From assembly GCA_031261565.1 (NCBI GenBank), contig JAISJK010000055.1, positions 1 to 38,958 of the forward strand: DNA of 38,958 nt, given 5' to 3'. The position numbers were made by a program, and so were the translations under genes. Each line of letters begins with the position of its first letter. Position 1 is the stretch's first letter. The notes under the pieces were generated by a model. It did no database searches and had not been told where the DNA came from. It saw only the letters and a list, made by a program, of their open reading frames with translations. Source of the DNA: Candidatus Adiutrix sp. (GTDB lineage: Bacteria > Desulfobacterota > Desulfarculia > Adiutricales > Adiutricaceae). Below are positions 23,192 through 30,375 of this stretch, piece by piece.

Positions 23192-24928
23192 ATGAACCGG
23201 GAAAATCTGGAAAAGCTGATTGATATGGCCGCCGGGCGCCTCCCGGCCGACCTCCTGATCAGCAACTGCCAACTGGCCGATGTCTTTAACCAGACCCTGC
23301 TGGACGGCCCCCTGGCCCTAGGCTACGGCCGCATTGTCGGCTGGGGGCCCGACTACCAGGGACGGGAGACCCTGGATGCCGGGGGCGGTATTGTCCTGCC
23401 CGGCCTGATTGACGGCCATGTGCATATCGAATCCTCTGCCCTGGCACCGGCCCGGTTTGCCGGCCTAGTTCTACCTTTCGGCACCACCACGGTCATAGCC
23501 GACCCTCACGAGACCGCCAATGTCCTGGGCCTGGAGGGTATTCGTTATCTGCTGGAGGCCGCCCAACGGCTGCCCCTGAATATCCAGCTCATGCTGCCCT
23601 CCTGTGTGCCGGCCACCCCCGAGGAGCAAGTGGGGGCGGTGCTGACCGCCGAAGACCTGGAGACCCTCATCGGCCAAAAGGGAATTCTGGGCCTGGGCGA
23701 AGTCATGGATTTCCCCGGGGTCATCAACCATACCAACCTGGTCATCAAAAAAATCCTGATGGCCCGCAAACACCATCTGCTCATTGACGGCCACAGCCCC
23801 GGCCTGACCGGCCCGGAGCTGACAGCCTATGCGGCCGCCGGCATTCACACTGACCACGAGTGCAGCACGGCCGCCGAAATGCTGGAGCGCCTGCACTTGG
23901 GCCAGTATGTGCTGATGCGCCACTGCTCCAGCAGTGATGACCTCTCCCGACTGCTGGCCAGTCTGACCCCGGCCAACGCCCGCCGGTGCGTCTTATGCAC
24001 CGACGACCGGGAGGCGGCCGACATTATGGCCAACGGCCACATCAATATGCTCCTGCGCCAGTGCGTGGCCGGGGGTCTGCCGCCGCTCCTGGCCGTGACC
24101 CTGGCCACCCTGAACGCGGCCGAGTGTTTCGGGCTCAAAGACAAGGGGGCCATCGCCCCGGGCTGGGACGCCGACCTGGTCATTGTCTCGGATCTGAAAG
24201 ATTTTCAGGTCAGACGGGTGCTGGCCAAGGGCCGGGAAGTGGCCCGGGACGGCCGGATGATGGTGGATCTTGAGGATTACACGGCCGACAGCGTCTTAAA
24301 CACCGTCCATCTGCCGCCTCTGACCGCCGCTTCCTTTGTCCTGCCCCTGGCCGGCCCGGCCATCCGGGTCATTGAGATTTTGCCCAACAACCTGCTGACC
24401 AGGGCCACCGTCCGGGAGGTCAGGCGCAATGACCAGGGCGAGTTTGACCCGCGCCTGAACCCCGGTTTAAACCTCCTGGCCGTTATTGAGCGGCACCGGG
24501 CCAGCGGCCAGATGGCCTTAGGCGTCCTGGCCGGCTTTGGCCTGAAAAACGGGGCCCTGGCCGTCTCGGTGGCCCATGATTCCCACAACCTGGTGGTGGC
24601 CGGCGACAGCGCGGAGGATATGCTCCTGGCAACCCGGGAAGTGGGCCGCCTGGGGGGCGGCTACGCCCTGGTGACCGGCGGCCGGGTGGCGGCCAGCCTG
24701 GCCCTGCCGGTGGCTGGCCTCATGAGCGACCGGCCGGCCCGGGAAGTAGCTGACGGCCTGGCTAAACTGATGGCCGCCGCCCACCGGGATCTGGGGCTCC
24801 CGGAGACTCTGCACCCGCTGATGAATCTTATTTTTCTGACGCTGCCGGTCATCCCGGAGCTGAGATTGACCTCGCGCGGCCTCTTTGATGTGACCACCTT
24901 CCAACCAGTAGACATTGGCCTGAATTGA
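23192..24928 (+). CDS. ade: Adenine deaminase
   Basis: The 578-residue amidohydrolase converts adenine to hypoxanthine and ammonia. Seen in order: GGGIVLPGLIDGHVHIESS with the metal-binding His pair, GTTTVIADPHETANVLG, GLGEVMDFPGV, LLIDGHSPGLTG, GIHTDHECSTAAE, and CTDDREAADIMANGHIN with the catalytic Asp pair. The C-terminal adenine-deaminase domain includes VSVAHDSHNLVVAGDS. Length matches bacterial Ade. AAAGG lies upstream of ATG. Ammonia released could feed glutamine synthetase, though nothing links them genetically. The next gene overlaps or follows by 11 nt. Confidence 0.96.
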   Translation: MNRENLEKLIDMAAGRLPADLLISNCQLADVFNQTLLDGPLALGYGRIVGWGPDYQGRETLDAGGGIVLPGLIDGHVHIESSALAPARFAGLVLPFGTTTVIADPHETANVLGLEGIRYLLEAAQRLPLNIQLMLPSCVPATPEEQVGAVLTAEDLETLIGQKGILGLGEVMDFPGVINHTNLVIKKILMARKHHLLIDGHSPGLTGPELTAYAAAGIHTDHECSTAAEMLERLHLGQYVLMRHCSSSDDLSRLLASLTPANARRCVLCTDDREAADIMANGHINMLLRQCVAGGLPPLLAVTLATLNAAECFGLKDKGAIAPGWDADLVIVSDLKDFQVRRVLAKGREVARDGRMMVDLEDYTADSVLNTVHLPPLTAASFVLPLAGPAIRVIEILPNNLLTRATVREVRRNDQGEFDPRLNPGLNLLAVIERHRASGQMALGVLAGFGLKNGALAVSVAHDSHNLVVAGDSAEDMLLATREVGRLGGGYALVTGGRVAASLALPVAGLMSDRPAREVADGLAKLMAAAHRDLGLPETLHPLMNLIFLTLPVIPELRLTSRGLFDVTTFQPVDIGLN

Positions 24929-24939
24929 CTGGGAAGGGC

Positions 24940-25401
24940 ATGACTGTGAATGGCAAAACCAAACCTGAGCCCCAGGAGAAAATGCCGCCCCTAGGCGAGC
25001 GCCACCTCCTCTCCCGCGACCCCAAGAACCTGCCCTCCAGCATGGATATGCGCCACGAATCCATGCTCATCAACGAGATCAGCCTGGTGCTGGCCGAAAA
25101 GCGCACCTCGCTGTCGGTCATGCGCACCGGGCTGGCCATCCTGGCCCTGCCCATCTCGGTACTCAGCGTGCTGGTGGTCATTTCCAAATACTATGACCCG
25201 CTGAATGTCCTGTATCTTTTAGGGCCGCTCCTAGTCATGTGCCTGCTCTTAAGCGTCCTGGGGGGCTACCTGATTTATACCGCCTTCAGGCGCGTCGGTC
25301 AGCTCAATCTGGTCATCGTGGACTTAAAAAGGCAGAACAACAGCCTGCGGGAGCTCTGCGTGGTCATGAATGATCTGGTCGCCCCGGATCAGGATTTCTG
25401 A
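24940..25401 (+). CDS. DUF202-like small membrane protein
   Basis: The product is about 153 residues. A soluble N-terminal ~60 residues leads to LAEKRTSLSVMRTGLAILAL, the DUF202-type entry into the first helix, then a second membrane helix (LGPLLVMCLLLSVLGGYLIY) and a short C-terminal tail. Function unknown for the family. The start is uncertain: ATG 24940 is taken, but TTG 24925 (TTGA overlap with ade) and ATG 24982 (AGGAG just upstream) are alternatives. The last codons contain one copy of a 17-bp direct repeat that recurs at 26003-26019. Confidence 0.72.
   Translation: MTVNGKTKPEPQEKMPPLGERHLLSRDPKNLPSSMDMRHESMLINEISLVLAEKRTSLSVMRTGLAILALPISVLSVLVVISKYYDPLNVLYLLGPLLVMCLLLSVLGGYLIYTAFRRVGQLNLVIVDLKRQNNSLRELCVVMNDLVAPDQDF
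25352..25368 (+). repeat. 17-bp direct repeat, copy 1
   Basis: AGCTCTGCGTGGTCATG lies inside the 3' end of the DUF202-like gene and is repeated exactly at 26003-26019. The two copies bracket the toxin-antitoxin remnant. Confidence 0.75.
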
Positions 25402-25418
25402 AACTGATATTTTAGCGC

Positions 25419-25447
25419 TTGGCATATACGGCCAATAGCCGTATAGT
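25419..25447 (+). promoter_or_regulatory. Promoter of the toxin-antitoxin module
   Basis: TTGGCA (25419-25424), a 17-nt spacer and TATAGT (25442-25447) match consensus at five of six bases each. The promoter lies 21 nt before the antitoxin ATG, and its spacer contains the operator palindrome. Confidence 0.75.
25426..25444. promoter_or_regulatory. Operator-like palindrome for the antitoxin
   Basis: ATACGGC (25426-25432), CAATA and GCCGTAT (25438-25444) form a perfect 7-bp inverted repeat. It fills the promoter spacer and covers the first bases of the -10, the expected position for autorepression by a ribbon-helix-helix antitoxin. Confidence 0.7.
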
Positions 25448-25467
25448 AACAATTGGAGGATATGATT

Positions 25468-25740
25468 ATGCCAGCAACCGCCCGGCTCGAAGCCAGGATT
25501 ACCCAGGATCTGCATATACTGCTTAAACGGGCCGCCGAACTCCAGGGGCGCAGTATGACTGATTTCGTGGTCTCCGCCGTCCAGGACGCAGCCAAGTTGG
25601 CCATTGAACAAGCCGACATTATACGATTGTCGCTGGCCGACCAACAATGCTTCGCTGACGCGCTTATATCTCCACCAGATACTGCGCCAGCCATGGAACG
25701 CGCCTTCGCCAGACGAGACAAACTTTTGCGTCAGGAATGA
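25468..25740 (+). CDS. DUF1778/TacA-type ribbon-helix-helix antitoxin
   Basis: The product is 90 residues. The start (ATARLEARITQDLHILLKRA) and AAELQGRSMTDFVVSAVQDAA form the ribbon-helix-helix DNA-binding domain of DUF1778 antitoxins. The C-terminal SLADQQCFADALISPP and ERAFARR are the toxin-neutralising tail. ATG 25468 has GGAGG 8 nt upstream; five extra in-frame codons upstream are not used. These antitoxins bind GNAT toxins of the TacT/AtaT class and repress their own promoter. The stop overlaps the toxin remnant by 4 nt (ATGA). The antitoxin appears intact. Confidence 0.9.
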   Translation: MPATARLEARITQDLHILLKRAAELQGRSMTDFVVSAVQDAAKLAIEQADIIRLSLADQQCFADALISPPDTAPAMERAFARRDKLLRQE

Positions 25741-25997
25741 ACCCACCGTTTAAAATGACGGCCCTTGACGCCAGTCATGACCGATGCGGGTTTGACAGCG
25801 GCTCGCCGCCGCTATTTCAGCGACAGGGGTTGGGCGGGGCCTTGCTGGCTGATGCCGTCACCCGGGCCAGACAAGCAGAAATAGTTTCTTTCGCTATGGT
25901 GGTTGAGGCCAAAGACAAATCAGGCTCAGCATTTTACCGCCATCACGGCTTTATAGCTTTGCCTGAATCATCGCTGTCGCTGTTTATGCCCTTATAA
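25737..25997 (+). pseudogene. Internally deleted GNAT (TacT-type) toxin
   Basis: The 86-residue frame keeps both ends of a TacT-type acetyltransferase. The N-terminal FDSGSPPL corresponds to the FDCGxxxLD start. The C-terminal half has FQRQGLGGALLADAVTRA (acetyl-CoA pyrophosphate loop), AMVVEAKD and SAFYRHHGF with the catalytic Tyr. About 60-70 residues of the middle are missing, including the strands before the acetyl-CoA loop, and the usual length is ~160-175. The join is in frame, so a short protein may still be made, but aminoacyl-tRNA acetylation is unlikely. ATG overlaps the antitoxin stop. Confidence 0.78.
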
Positions 25998-26002
25998 AAG
26001 GT

Positions 26003-26019
26003 AGCTCTGCGTGGTCATG
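26003..26019 (+). repeat. 17-bp direct repeat, copy 2
   Basis: This is an exact second copy of the 25352-25368 sequence, beginning 5 nt after the toxin-remnant stop and ending 6 nt before the convergent ABC ATPase stop. Confidence 0.75.
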
Positions 26020-26025
26020 CCTGAG

Positions 26026-26790
26026 CTAAATGCTGAAAGCGAAAGGCGGCTCCACCTCCGTGAAAAAGTAGCGGTAAATCTTGCGCTTGATGTGGTTGAA
26101 ATCAGAGGACAGGCGATCCCGGGGCCGCCCCAGGCTCACTTCCACCCGGCTGACGATCTGCCCCGGCCGGCCGGCGATGACCAGCACCTCATTGCTGAGA
26201 TAGACCGCCTCGTCAATATCGTGAGTCACCAGGACGACGGTTACCTTTTCCTTTTCCCATATTTTCAGGATCTCCTCCTGCATGGTGATGCGGGTCATGG
26301 CGTCCAGGGCACCGAAGGGCTCGTCTAGAAGCAGCACTTTGGGGCTGGTGCCCAGAGCCCGGGCAATGGCCGCCCTCTGGGCCATGCCCCCCGATAGCTG
26401 GCTGGGCCGATGCTTTTCAAAGCCGGTCAGGCCCACCAGCTCAATCAGCTCCGCCACCCGGGCCGCCTTGTCCCGGCCCTTGGGCAAACCGTAGCCGATA
26501 TTCTCGGCCACCGTCAGCCAGGGGAACAGTCGATGATCCTGAAAGACAAACCCCTTTTCCAGCGATGGCTTTAAAATGGGCTGGCCGTCCAGCCGGGCCA
26601 CCCCCTCGTATTCCGTTTCCAGGCCGGCCAGAATGCGCAGGAGAGTGCTCTTGCCGCAGCCGCTGTGGCCGACCAGGGAAATAAACTCGCCGCCGCTGAT
26701 GTTGATATTGATTTGGCTCAGCACCTCCAGCGGACCGGAATCGCTGAAAAAACGCTTGTTGAGATTTTCCACCGCCACCTGGCCGTTCAT
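26026..26790 (-). CDS. ABC transporter ATP-binding protein (SsuB/TauB/NrtD type)
   Basis: The 254-residue ATPase has Walker A GHSGCGKST, Q-loop VFQDHRLFPWLTVAENIGYG, signature LSGGMAQRAAIARAL, Walker B VLLLDEPFGALDAMTR and H-loop VTHDIDEAVYL. The FPW and LDAMTR forms are typical of nitrate/taurine/sulfonate importers. ATG 26790 is chosen because it lies 4 nt past the permease stop with AGGTGG upstream; the longer frame to 26820 begins with TTG inside the permease. It is the last gene of the six-gene radical SAM/ABC cluster. Confidence 0.9.
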   Translation of the reverse strand: MNGQVAVENLNKRFFSDSGPLEVLSQININISGGEFISLVGHSGCGKSTLLRILAGLETEYEGVARLDGQPILKPSLEKGFVFQDHRLFPWLTVAENIGYGLPKGRDKAARVAELIELVGLTGFEKHRPSQLSGGMAQRAAIARALGTSPKVLLLDEPFGALDAMTRITMQEEILKIWEKEKVTVVLVTHDIDEAVYLSNEVLVIAGRPGQIVSRVEVSLGRPRDRLSSDFNHIKRKIYRYFFTEVEPPFAFSI

Positions 26791-26794
26791 GCCG

Positions 26795-27607
26795 TCACCA
26801 CCTGACCAGGCCGGTCTCAAGCCGGGCTACCAGATCATCAGTAATTTTGCCGATCACCCCCACCACCAGCATGGCCAGAATGACTTTGTCCGGCTGAGCC
26901 AACTGGCGGCCATCCATCAGCAGATAGCCTATGCCGCTGGTGGCCGCGATCATTTCTGCGGCCACCACGCAGATCCAGGCGTTATTCAGGCCGATGCGCA
27001 AGCCGGAGAGGATGACCGGCAGGGCCCCGGGCAGCACTACGGTTTTGACGAATTTTCCGTAGGGGATTTCCAGCACTCGGGCCACCTCCACATAGCGGGG
27101 GTCAATGTGGCGGATGCCGGAGACCGTGTTTATGAAAACCGGGAAAAACGCGCCGATAAAAATGATGAATAGCTTGGATGACTCGCCGATACCCAGCCAG
27201 AGGATGGCGATGGGAATCCAGGCGATGGGCGGAATGGGTTTGAGCACCTGAAAAAGGCACCGGGTATAGGTCTCAAAACGAGTGGACAGGGCGGTGACAA
27301 TACCCAGAGCCAGGGCGGTCAGGGCGGCCAGGATAAAACCGCCCACCACCCGGCCGACGCTGACCAGAATGTCCCGGGGCAGGCTGAAATCAGCCACGCT
27401 CTCCACCCCGGTCCGCAAAATCAGCCAGGGCGAAGGCAGGGCGTAGGGCGCGATATAGCCCAGGGTGGAGGCCGTCTGCCAGATGGCCAGCCCGGCGGCC
27501 GGCAGGGCCAGATATTGGGCCAGAGCCCGGGCTCGGCCCCCCAGAAAAGTCAGGGGTGCCGGGGGAGCCCCTGACTTGAGGGTGGCCAGGACGGCCTTGC
27601 CGCTCAC
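26795..27607 (-). CDS. ABC transporter permease (SsuC/TauC type)
   Basis: The 270-residue inner-membrane permease has about six helices. The binding-protein-dependent transport signature near FETYTRCLFQVLKPIPPIAWIPIAI is followed by GESSKLFIIFIGAFFPVFINT, and the EAA-type loop follows as RVLEIPYGKFVKTVVLPGALP. It pairs with the adjacent ATPase and binding protein. The GTG start overlaps the binding-protein stop by 4 nt. The substrate cannot be told from the permease; members of this class import nitrate, taurine, alkanesulfonates, thiamin pyrimidine precursors and aromatic acids. Confidence 0.9.
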   Translation of the reverse strand: MSGKAVLATLKSGAPPAPLTFLGGRARALAQYLALPAAGLAIWQTASTLGYIAPYALPSPWLILRTGVESVADFSLPRDILVSVGRVVGGFILAALTALALGIVTALSTRFETYTRCLFQVLKPIPPIAWIPIAILWLGIGESSKLFIIFIGAFFPVFINTVSGIRHIDPRYVEVARVLEIPYGKFVKTVVLPGALPVILSGLRIGLNNAWICVVAAEMIAATSGIGYLLMDGRQLAQPDKVILAMLVVGVIGKITDDLVARLETGLVRW

Positions 27608-28572
27608 GGTTTGGCCTCTCCACCGGTCTGCCGGCGCACATAGTTGTCCACATCCACCCGGGTTTTGCTCAAACCGGCCTTGAAGTTAAATTCCTCCACG
27701 ATTTTCAGCTCGGCCACGTCCTGATCAGTCAACTCCGGGCTGTAATTATACTTCTTGAAGAGCTTGATCAACTGGGGCTCCGGCAGTTTGACATCGTTAA
27801 CAATGGCCTTGGCCGCCTCTTCCGGATGATCGGCGATAAACTGAGTGGCCTCCCGCTGGGCCTCAAGGAAGGCGGCCGTCACTTGGGGGTGGGCCTTGGC
27901 GTAATCCTCAAGGATGAAATAATAGATGTTATTATTTTTTATACCCGTGCCATCGATCAGCACTTTGACCTGGCCGCGCTCCAGGCCATTGATCAGGGCC
28001 GGCTCCCAGACCAGGCCGGCGTCAACCTGGTTGTCGGCTACCGCCGCATTCACATCGGCGTTGGGCAGGTTGACGATCTTGATATCGTCAAAGGTCAGGC
28101 CCCCCTGGGTCAGAATCAGGCCCAGGAGGTGGTGGCCGTAGGAGCCTTTGACGAAAGCCACCTTCTTCCCCTTCAGGTCGGCCGCTGTTTTGAGAGGCGA
28201 ATCCGGCTTGACCACCAGAGCCAGGGTCTCCGGCCCGGAGGAGGTCTTGCCGAAAATAATGGTCTTTTGTCCCGAGGATTTATTGAGCAGCGCGGGCACA
28301 TCGCCCACCAGGCCCAGGTCTTCCTCCCCGGCGGCAAAGGCCTCGTTCATGGGCGGACCGGCCGGGAATGACGTCCATTTAATATCCACATCCAGCCCTT
28401 TGGTCTTTAAGGTTTTTTCTAAAATCCCCTTCTCCTTGGAGAGAAAGAGAGCCGAGGCAAAGGGCGAAGGCTGGGTGGCGATGCGCAATTTCAGGGTTTC
28501 GGCCTGGGCCACATTGGCGATCAGGGCGGCCGACAGGGCGTAAACGGCCGCCGCCAGAATTTTTTTAATCAT
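27604..28572 (-). CDS. ABC transporter substrate-binding protein (NitT/TauT/SsuA type)
   Basis: The 322-residue protein has a signal peptide ending AQA-ET, then the SsuA-like fold. Seen: LRIATQPSPFASALFLSKEK, GLVGDVPALL, LKGKKVAFVKGSYGHHLLGL, INLPNADVNAAV-type VNLPNADVNAAVADNQVDA, and GLVWEPALINGLERG. These segments are closest by eye to sulfonate-binding members. It would bind its ligand in the periplasm and hand it to the permease. GGGAG precedes ATG 28572, 23 nt after the PNPOx-like gene. The ligand is unknown; the enzymes upstream suggest it is the starting compound, or a cofactor piece, for radical chemistry. Confidence 0.88.
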   Translation of the reverse strand: MIKKILAAAVYALSAALIANVAQAETLKLRIATQPSPFASALFLSKEKGILEKTLKTKGLDVDIKWTSFPAGPPMNEAFAAGEEDLGLVGDVPALLNKSSGQKTIIFGKTSSGPETLALVVKPDSPLKTAADLKGKKVAFVKGSYGHHLLGLILTQGGLTFDDIKIVNLPNADVNAAVADNQVDAGLVWEPALINGLERGQVKVLIDGTGIKNNNIYYFILEDYAKAHPQVTAAFLEAQREATQFIADHPEEAAKAIVNDVKLPEPQLIKLFKKYNYSPELTDQDVAELKIVEEFNFKAGLSKTRVDVDNYVRRQTGGEAKP

Positions 28573-28595
28573 GTCATGCTCCCTTTTAAGAGGTT

Positions 28596-29057
28596 TTAGG
28601 CGACCGGAACCAGCCGGTCAAGATGTTTGAAAAAGAAACGGTCGCGCTCCTGCTCCTCAAATTTACGGCGGGGCGACTCGTCTGAAATAGCTTGCGGGGA
28701 AATGGTCACCACCGCCGCCAGGTCATAGCCGTGTTTCTCCAATACCTCCCGATAGCGCTCCTCATACTTGCGCCCGGCCACCAGAATGCGCCGGGTGCGG
28801 CCGGTGATGTTATAGGCCTCGCCCCGGGCCGACAGCACGGTGACCGACACCGGCAGATCCCGCCAGAGGCCGGAAGTGATGTTGCGGTAACTTTCCGAGG
28901 ACTCGAACAGCTCCAGATATTCCAGCTCGCCCTGGTCATTGACGGTCAGGCTCTGCTTGACGGCCGTGTGGGGCTGGCCGGCGGGGCTGACCGTGCCCAC
29001 CACTTTCACGGTTTGGGGGTCGTTGATGATATCTCGGATGTCTTCAATGGCCGGCAT
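28596..29057 (-). CDS. PNPOx-like flavin-binding protein
   Basis: The 153-residue protein has a pyridoxamine-5'-phosphate-oxidase-like split barrel: VKVVGTVSPAGQPHTAVKQSL at the start, LEYLELFESSESYRNI, LPVSVTVLSARGEAYNITGR, then a helical tail (ISPQAISDESPRRKFEEQERDRFF). The family binds FMN, F420, biliverdin or haem and includes many small reductases or oxidases of unknown substrate. It is not true PdxH: the PLP-binding C-terminal Arg-rich segment is absent. AAGGAG precedes ATG. Its place between two radical SAM genes and the ABC importer suggests a redox step in the same pathway. Confidence 0.75.
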   Translation of the reverse strand: MPAIEDIRDIINDPQTVKVVGTVSPAGQPHTAVKQSLTVNDQGELEYLELFESSESYRNITSGLWRDLPVSVTVLSARGEAYNITGRTRRILVAGRKYEERYREVLEKHGYDLAAVVTISPQAISDESPRRKFEEQERDRFFFKHLDRLVPVA

Positions 29058-29085
29058 TTCTGCATCTCCTTAAAATGATTGACTC

Positions 29086-30342
29086 TTAGGCCGCCCGCAG
29101 GAGGTCGGTGTTGGGGTGGTTGCCGCAGCGGCGGTAGTCGTCAAAATCAATGGGCAACTGATATTTATCCGTCAGATCCCGCAGGCCGGCCGCCAGCCGG
29201 ATATAATAATCCAGGGAGGCGTTTTGCTGATCTTTAAAATAAGACAGGGGGCGCGGCACCCAGACAATGTAAACCACGGCCACCCCTTGGCTGATCAGGG
29301 TTTCGGCCTCGGCCAGAGTGCGCTTTAAGGCTTCTTCTTCGGTGGCGAAACCGTGGGGCCGGGCCAGCTCTACTCCGCCGACAATGCCGGAGTTGACCTG
29401 GCCCCGGCCAAAGATGTCCACCGCGTCCACCAGCCGCTTCTTCCACTCCCGGTAGCCGACCCATTTTTCCTTGCCGGGGCAGATCCACTTGAAAAGCTCC
29501 TCATTCAGCACCTCTAGATCCGAGGTCCAGCTGCTGACCCCAGTCTGGTCATAGAGGCGTTGCAGCTGCCCGGCGTCAAAGGCCGTGGTGATGATCTGGC
29601 AGGGGAATTTTTTCCGGCCCGGGAAATTTTCGCCGATGGCCTGGAGAATATCTATGTAATAGTCCAGCTCGGCGTCAAACGGAATCTTGCCCTTGACATC
29701 CGAGCCCATGGTCATGCAGATGGTGGTGAAGCGGCCTTTCTGTTTCAGAGCCTCCCGCACGCTTTCATAGGCGTCTTTGGGCGACAGCTTTTTTTTGATC
29801 ACTCCGTCTTTCTGGATGTGGGGCACCAGATCGCAGTATTTGCAGCCTTGGTCGTCTTTCCAGAAATGGCAATAGGCGGTGGGGGTGATGTTCAACCGCT
29901 GTGGCCGGGCGAAGACAATGGAATCCATGGGCGTGCCCTGGCTGGTCAGCTGGCCGTAGTAGTCGGGCTTTTCCCAGAAATCCACCTCCTCCACCTCGCG
30001 CCCGCCATCCACCAGAGCGAAATGGCCGTCCCGGTAATCCACCAGATAGGGGTTTTGCTCCAGAGGGGTCGGGTCGGTCAGGACGGTGGTGCCGTCGCGC
30101 AGAATCAAAGCCTCTGGCACCTGGCGAGTGGTCTGATCCCGGGCACCCAGGGCGGCAAAAAAGACGTTGTCGCCGATCAACTGATAGACCGAGCCGTCAA
30201 TGTGCCGGAGGGCCTCGGGCGTGTAATGCACCCCCCGGCGCTGCACGTCAATTTTCAGGGCGATGAAGCGGGGAAAGGCGGGGTGTTGGGCCAGGGCGGC
30301 CTCAAAAGGCGGCTCCTGGCGGCGGCTGGGGCTCGTGGTCAT
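29086..30342 (-). CDS. Radical SAM protein with non-canonical CX8CX2C cluster motif
   Basis: The product is 418 residues. After an N-terminal ~150-residue domain of unknown type comes LNITPTAYCHFWKDDQGCKYCD, where Cys spacing is CX8CX2C instead of the usual CX3CX2C. Supporting radical SAM features are GRFTTICMTMGSDVKGK (GGE-like region), FPCQIITTAFDAGQLQRLYD, the SSWTSDLEVLNEELFKWICPG strand and GIVGGVELARP. The C-terminal ~80 residues include VYIVWVPRPLS. It presumably binds a 4Fe-4S cluster and SAM. Substrate unknown. AGGAG precedes ATG 30342; it follows the first radical SAM gene by 33 nt. Confidence 0.8.
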   Translation of the reverse strand: MTTSPSRRQEPPFEAALAQHPAFPRFIALKIDVQRRGVHYTPEALRHIDGSVYQLIGDNVFFAALGARDQTTRQVPEALILRDGTTVLTDPTPLEQNPYLVDYRDGHFALVDGGREVEEVDFWEKPDYYGQLTSQGTPMDSIVFARPQRLNITPTAYCHFWKDDQGCKYCDLVPHIQKDGVIKKKLSPKDAYESVREALKQKGRFTTICMTMGSDVKGKIPFDAELDYYIDILQAIGENFPGRKKFPCQIITTAFDAGQLQRLYDQTGVSSWTSDLEVLNEELFKWICPGKEKWVGYREWKKRLVDAVDIFGRGQVNSGIVGGVELARPHGFATEEEALKRTLAEAETLISQGVAVVYIVWVPRPLSYFKDQQNASLDYYIRLAAGLRDLTDKYQLPIDFDDYRRCGNHPNTDLLRAA

Positions 30343-30375
30343 GACTCTCTCTCCTGAAATGAATGGCCGGGGCGC

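Noticed and set aside
26011-26328. Plus-strand frame continuing from direct-repeat copy 2
   Set aside because: It is antisense to the ABC ATPase gene and has no recognisable product; considered as the original 3' end of the DUF202-like gene, but it has no nearby stop.
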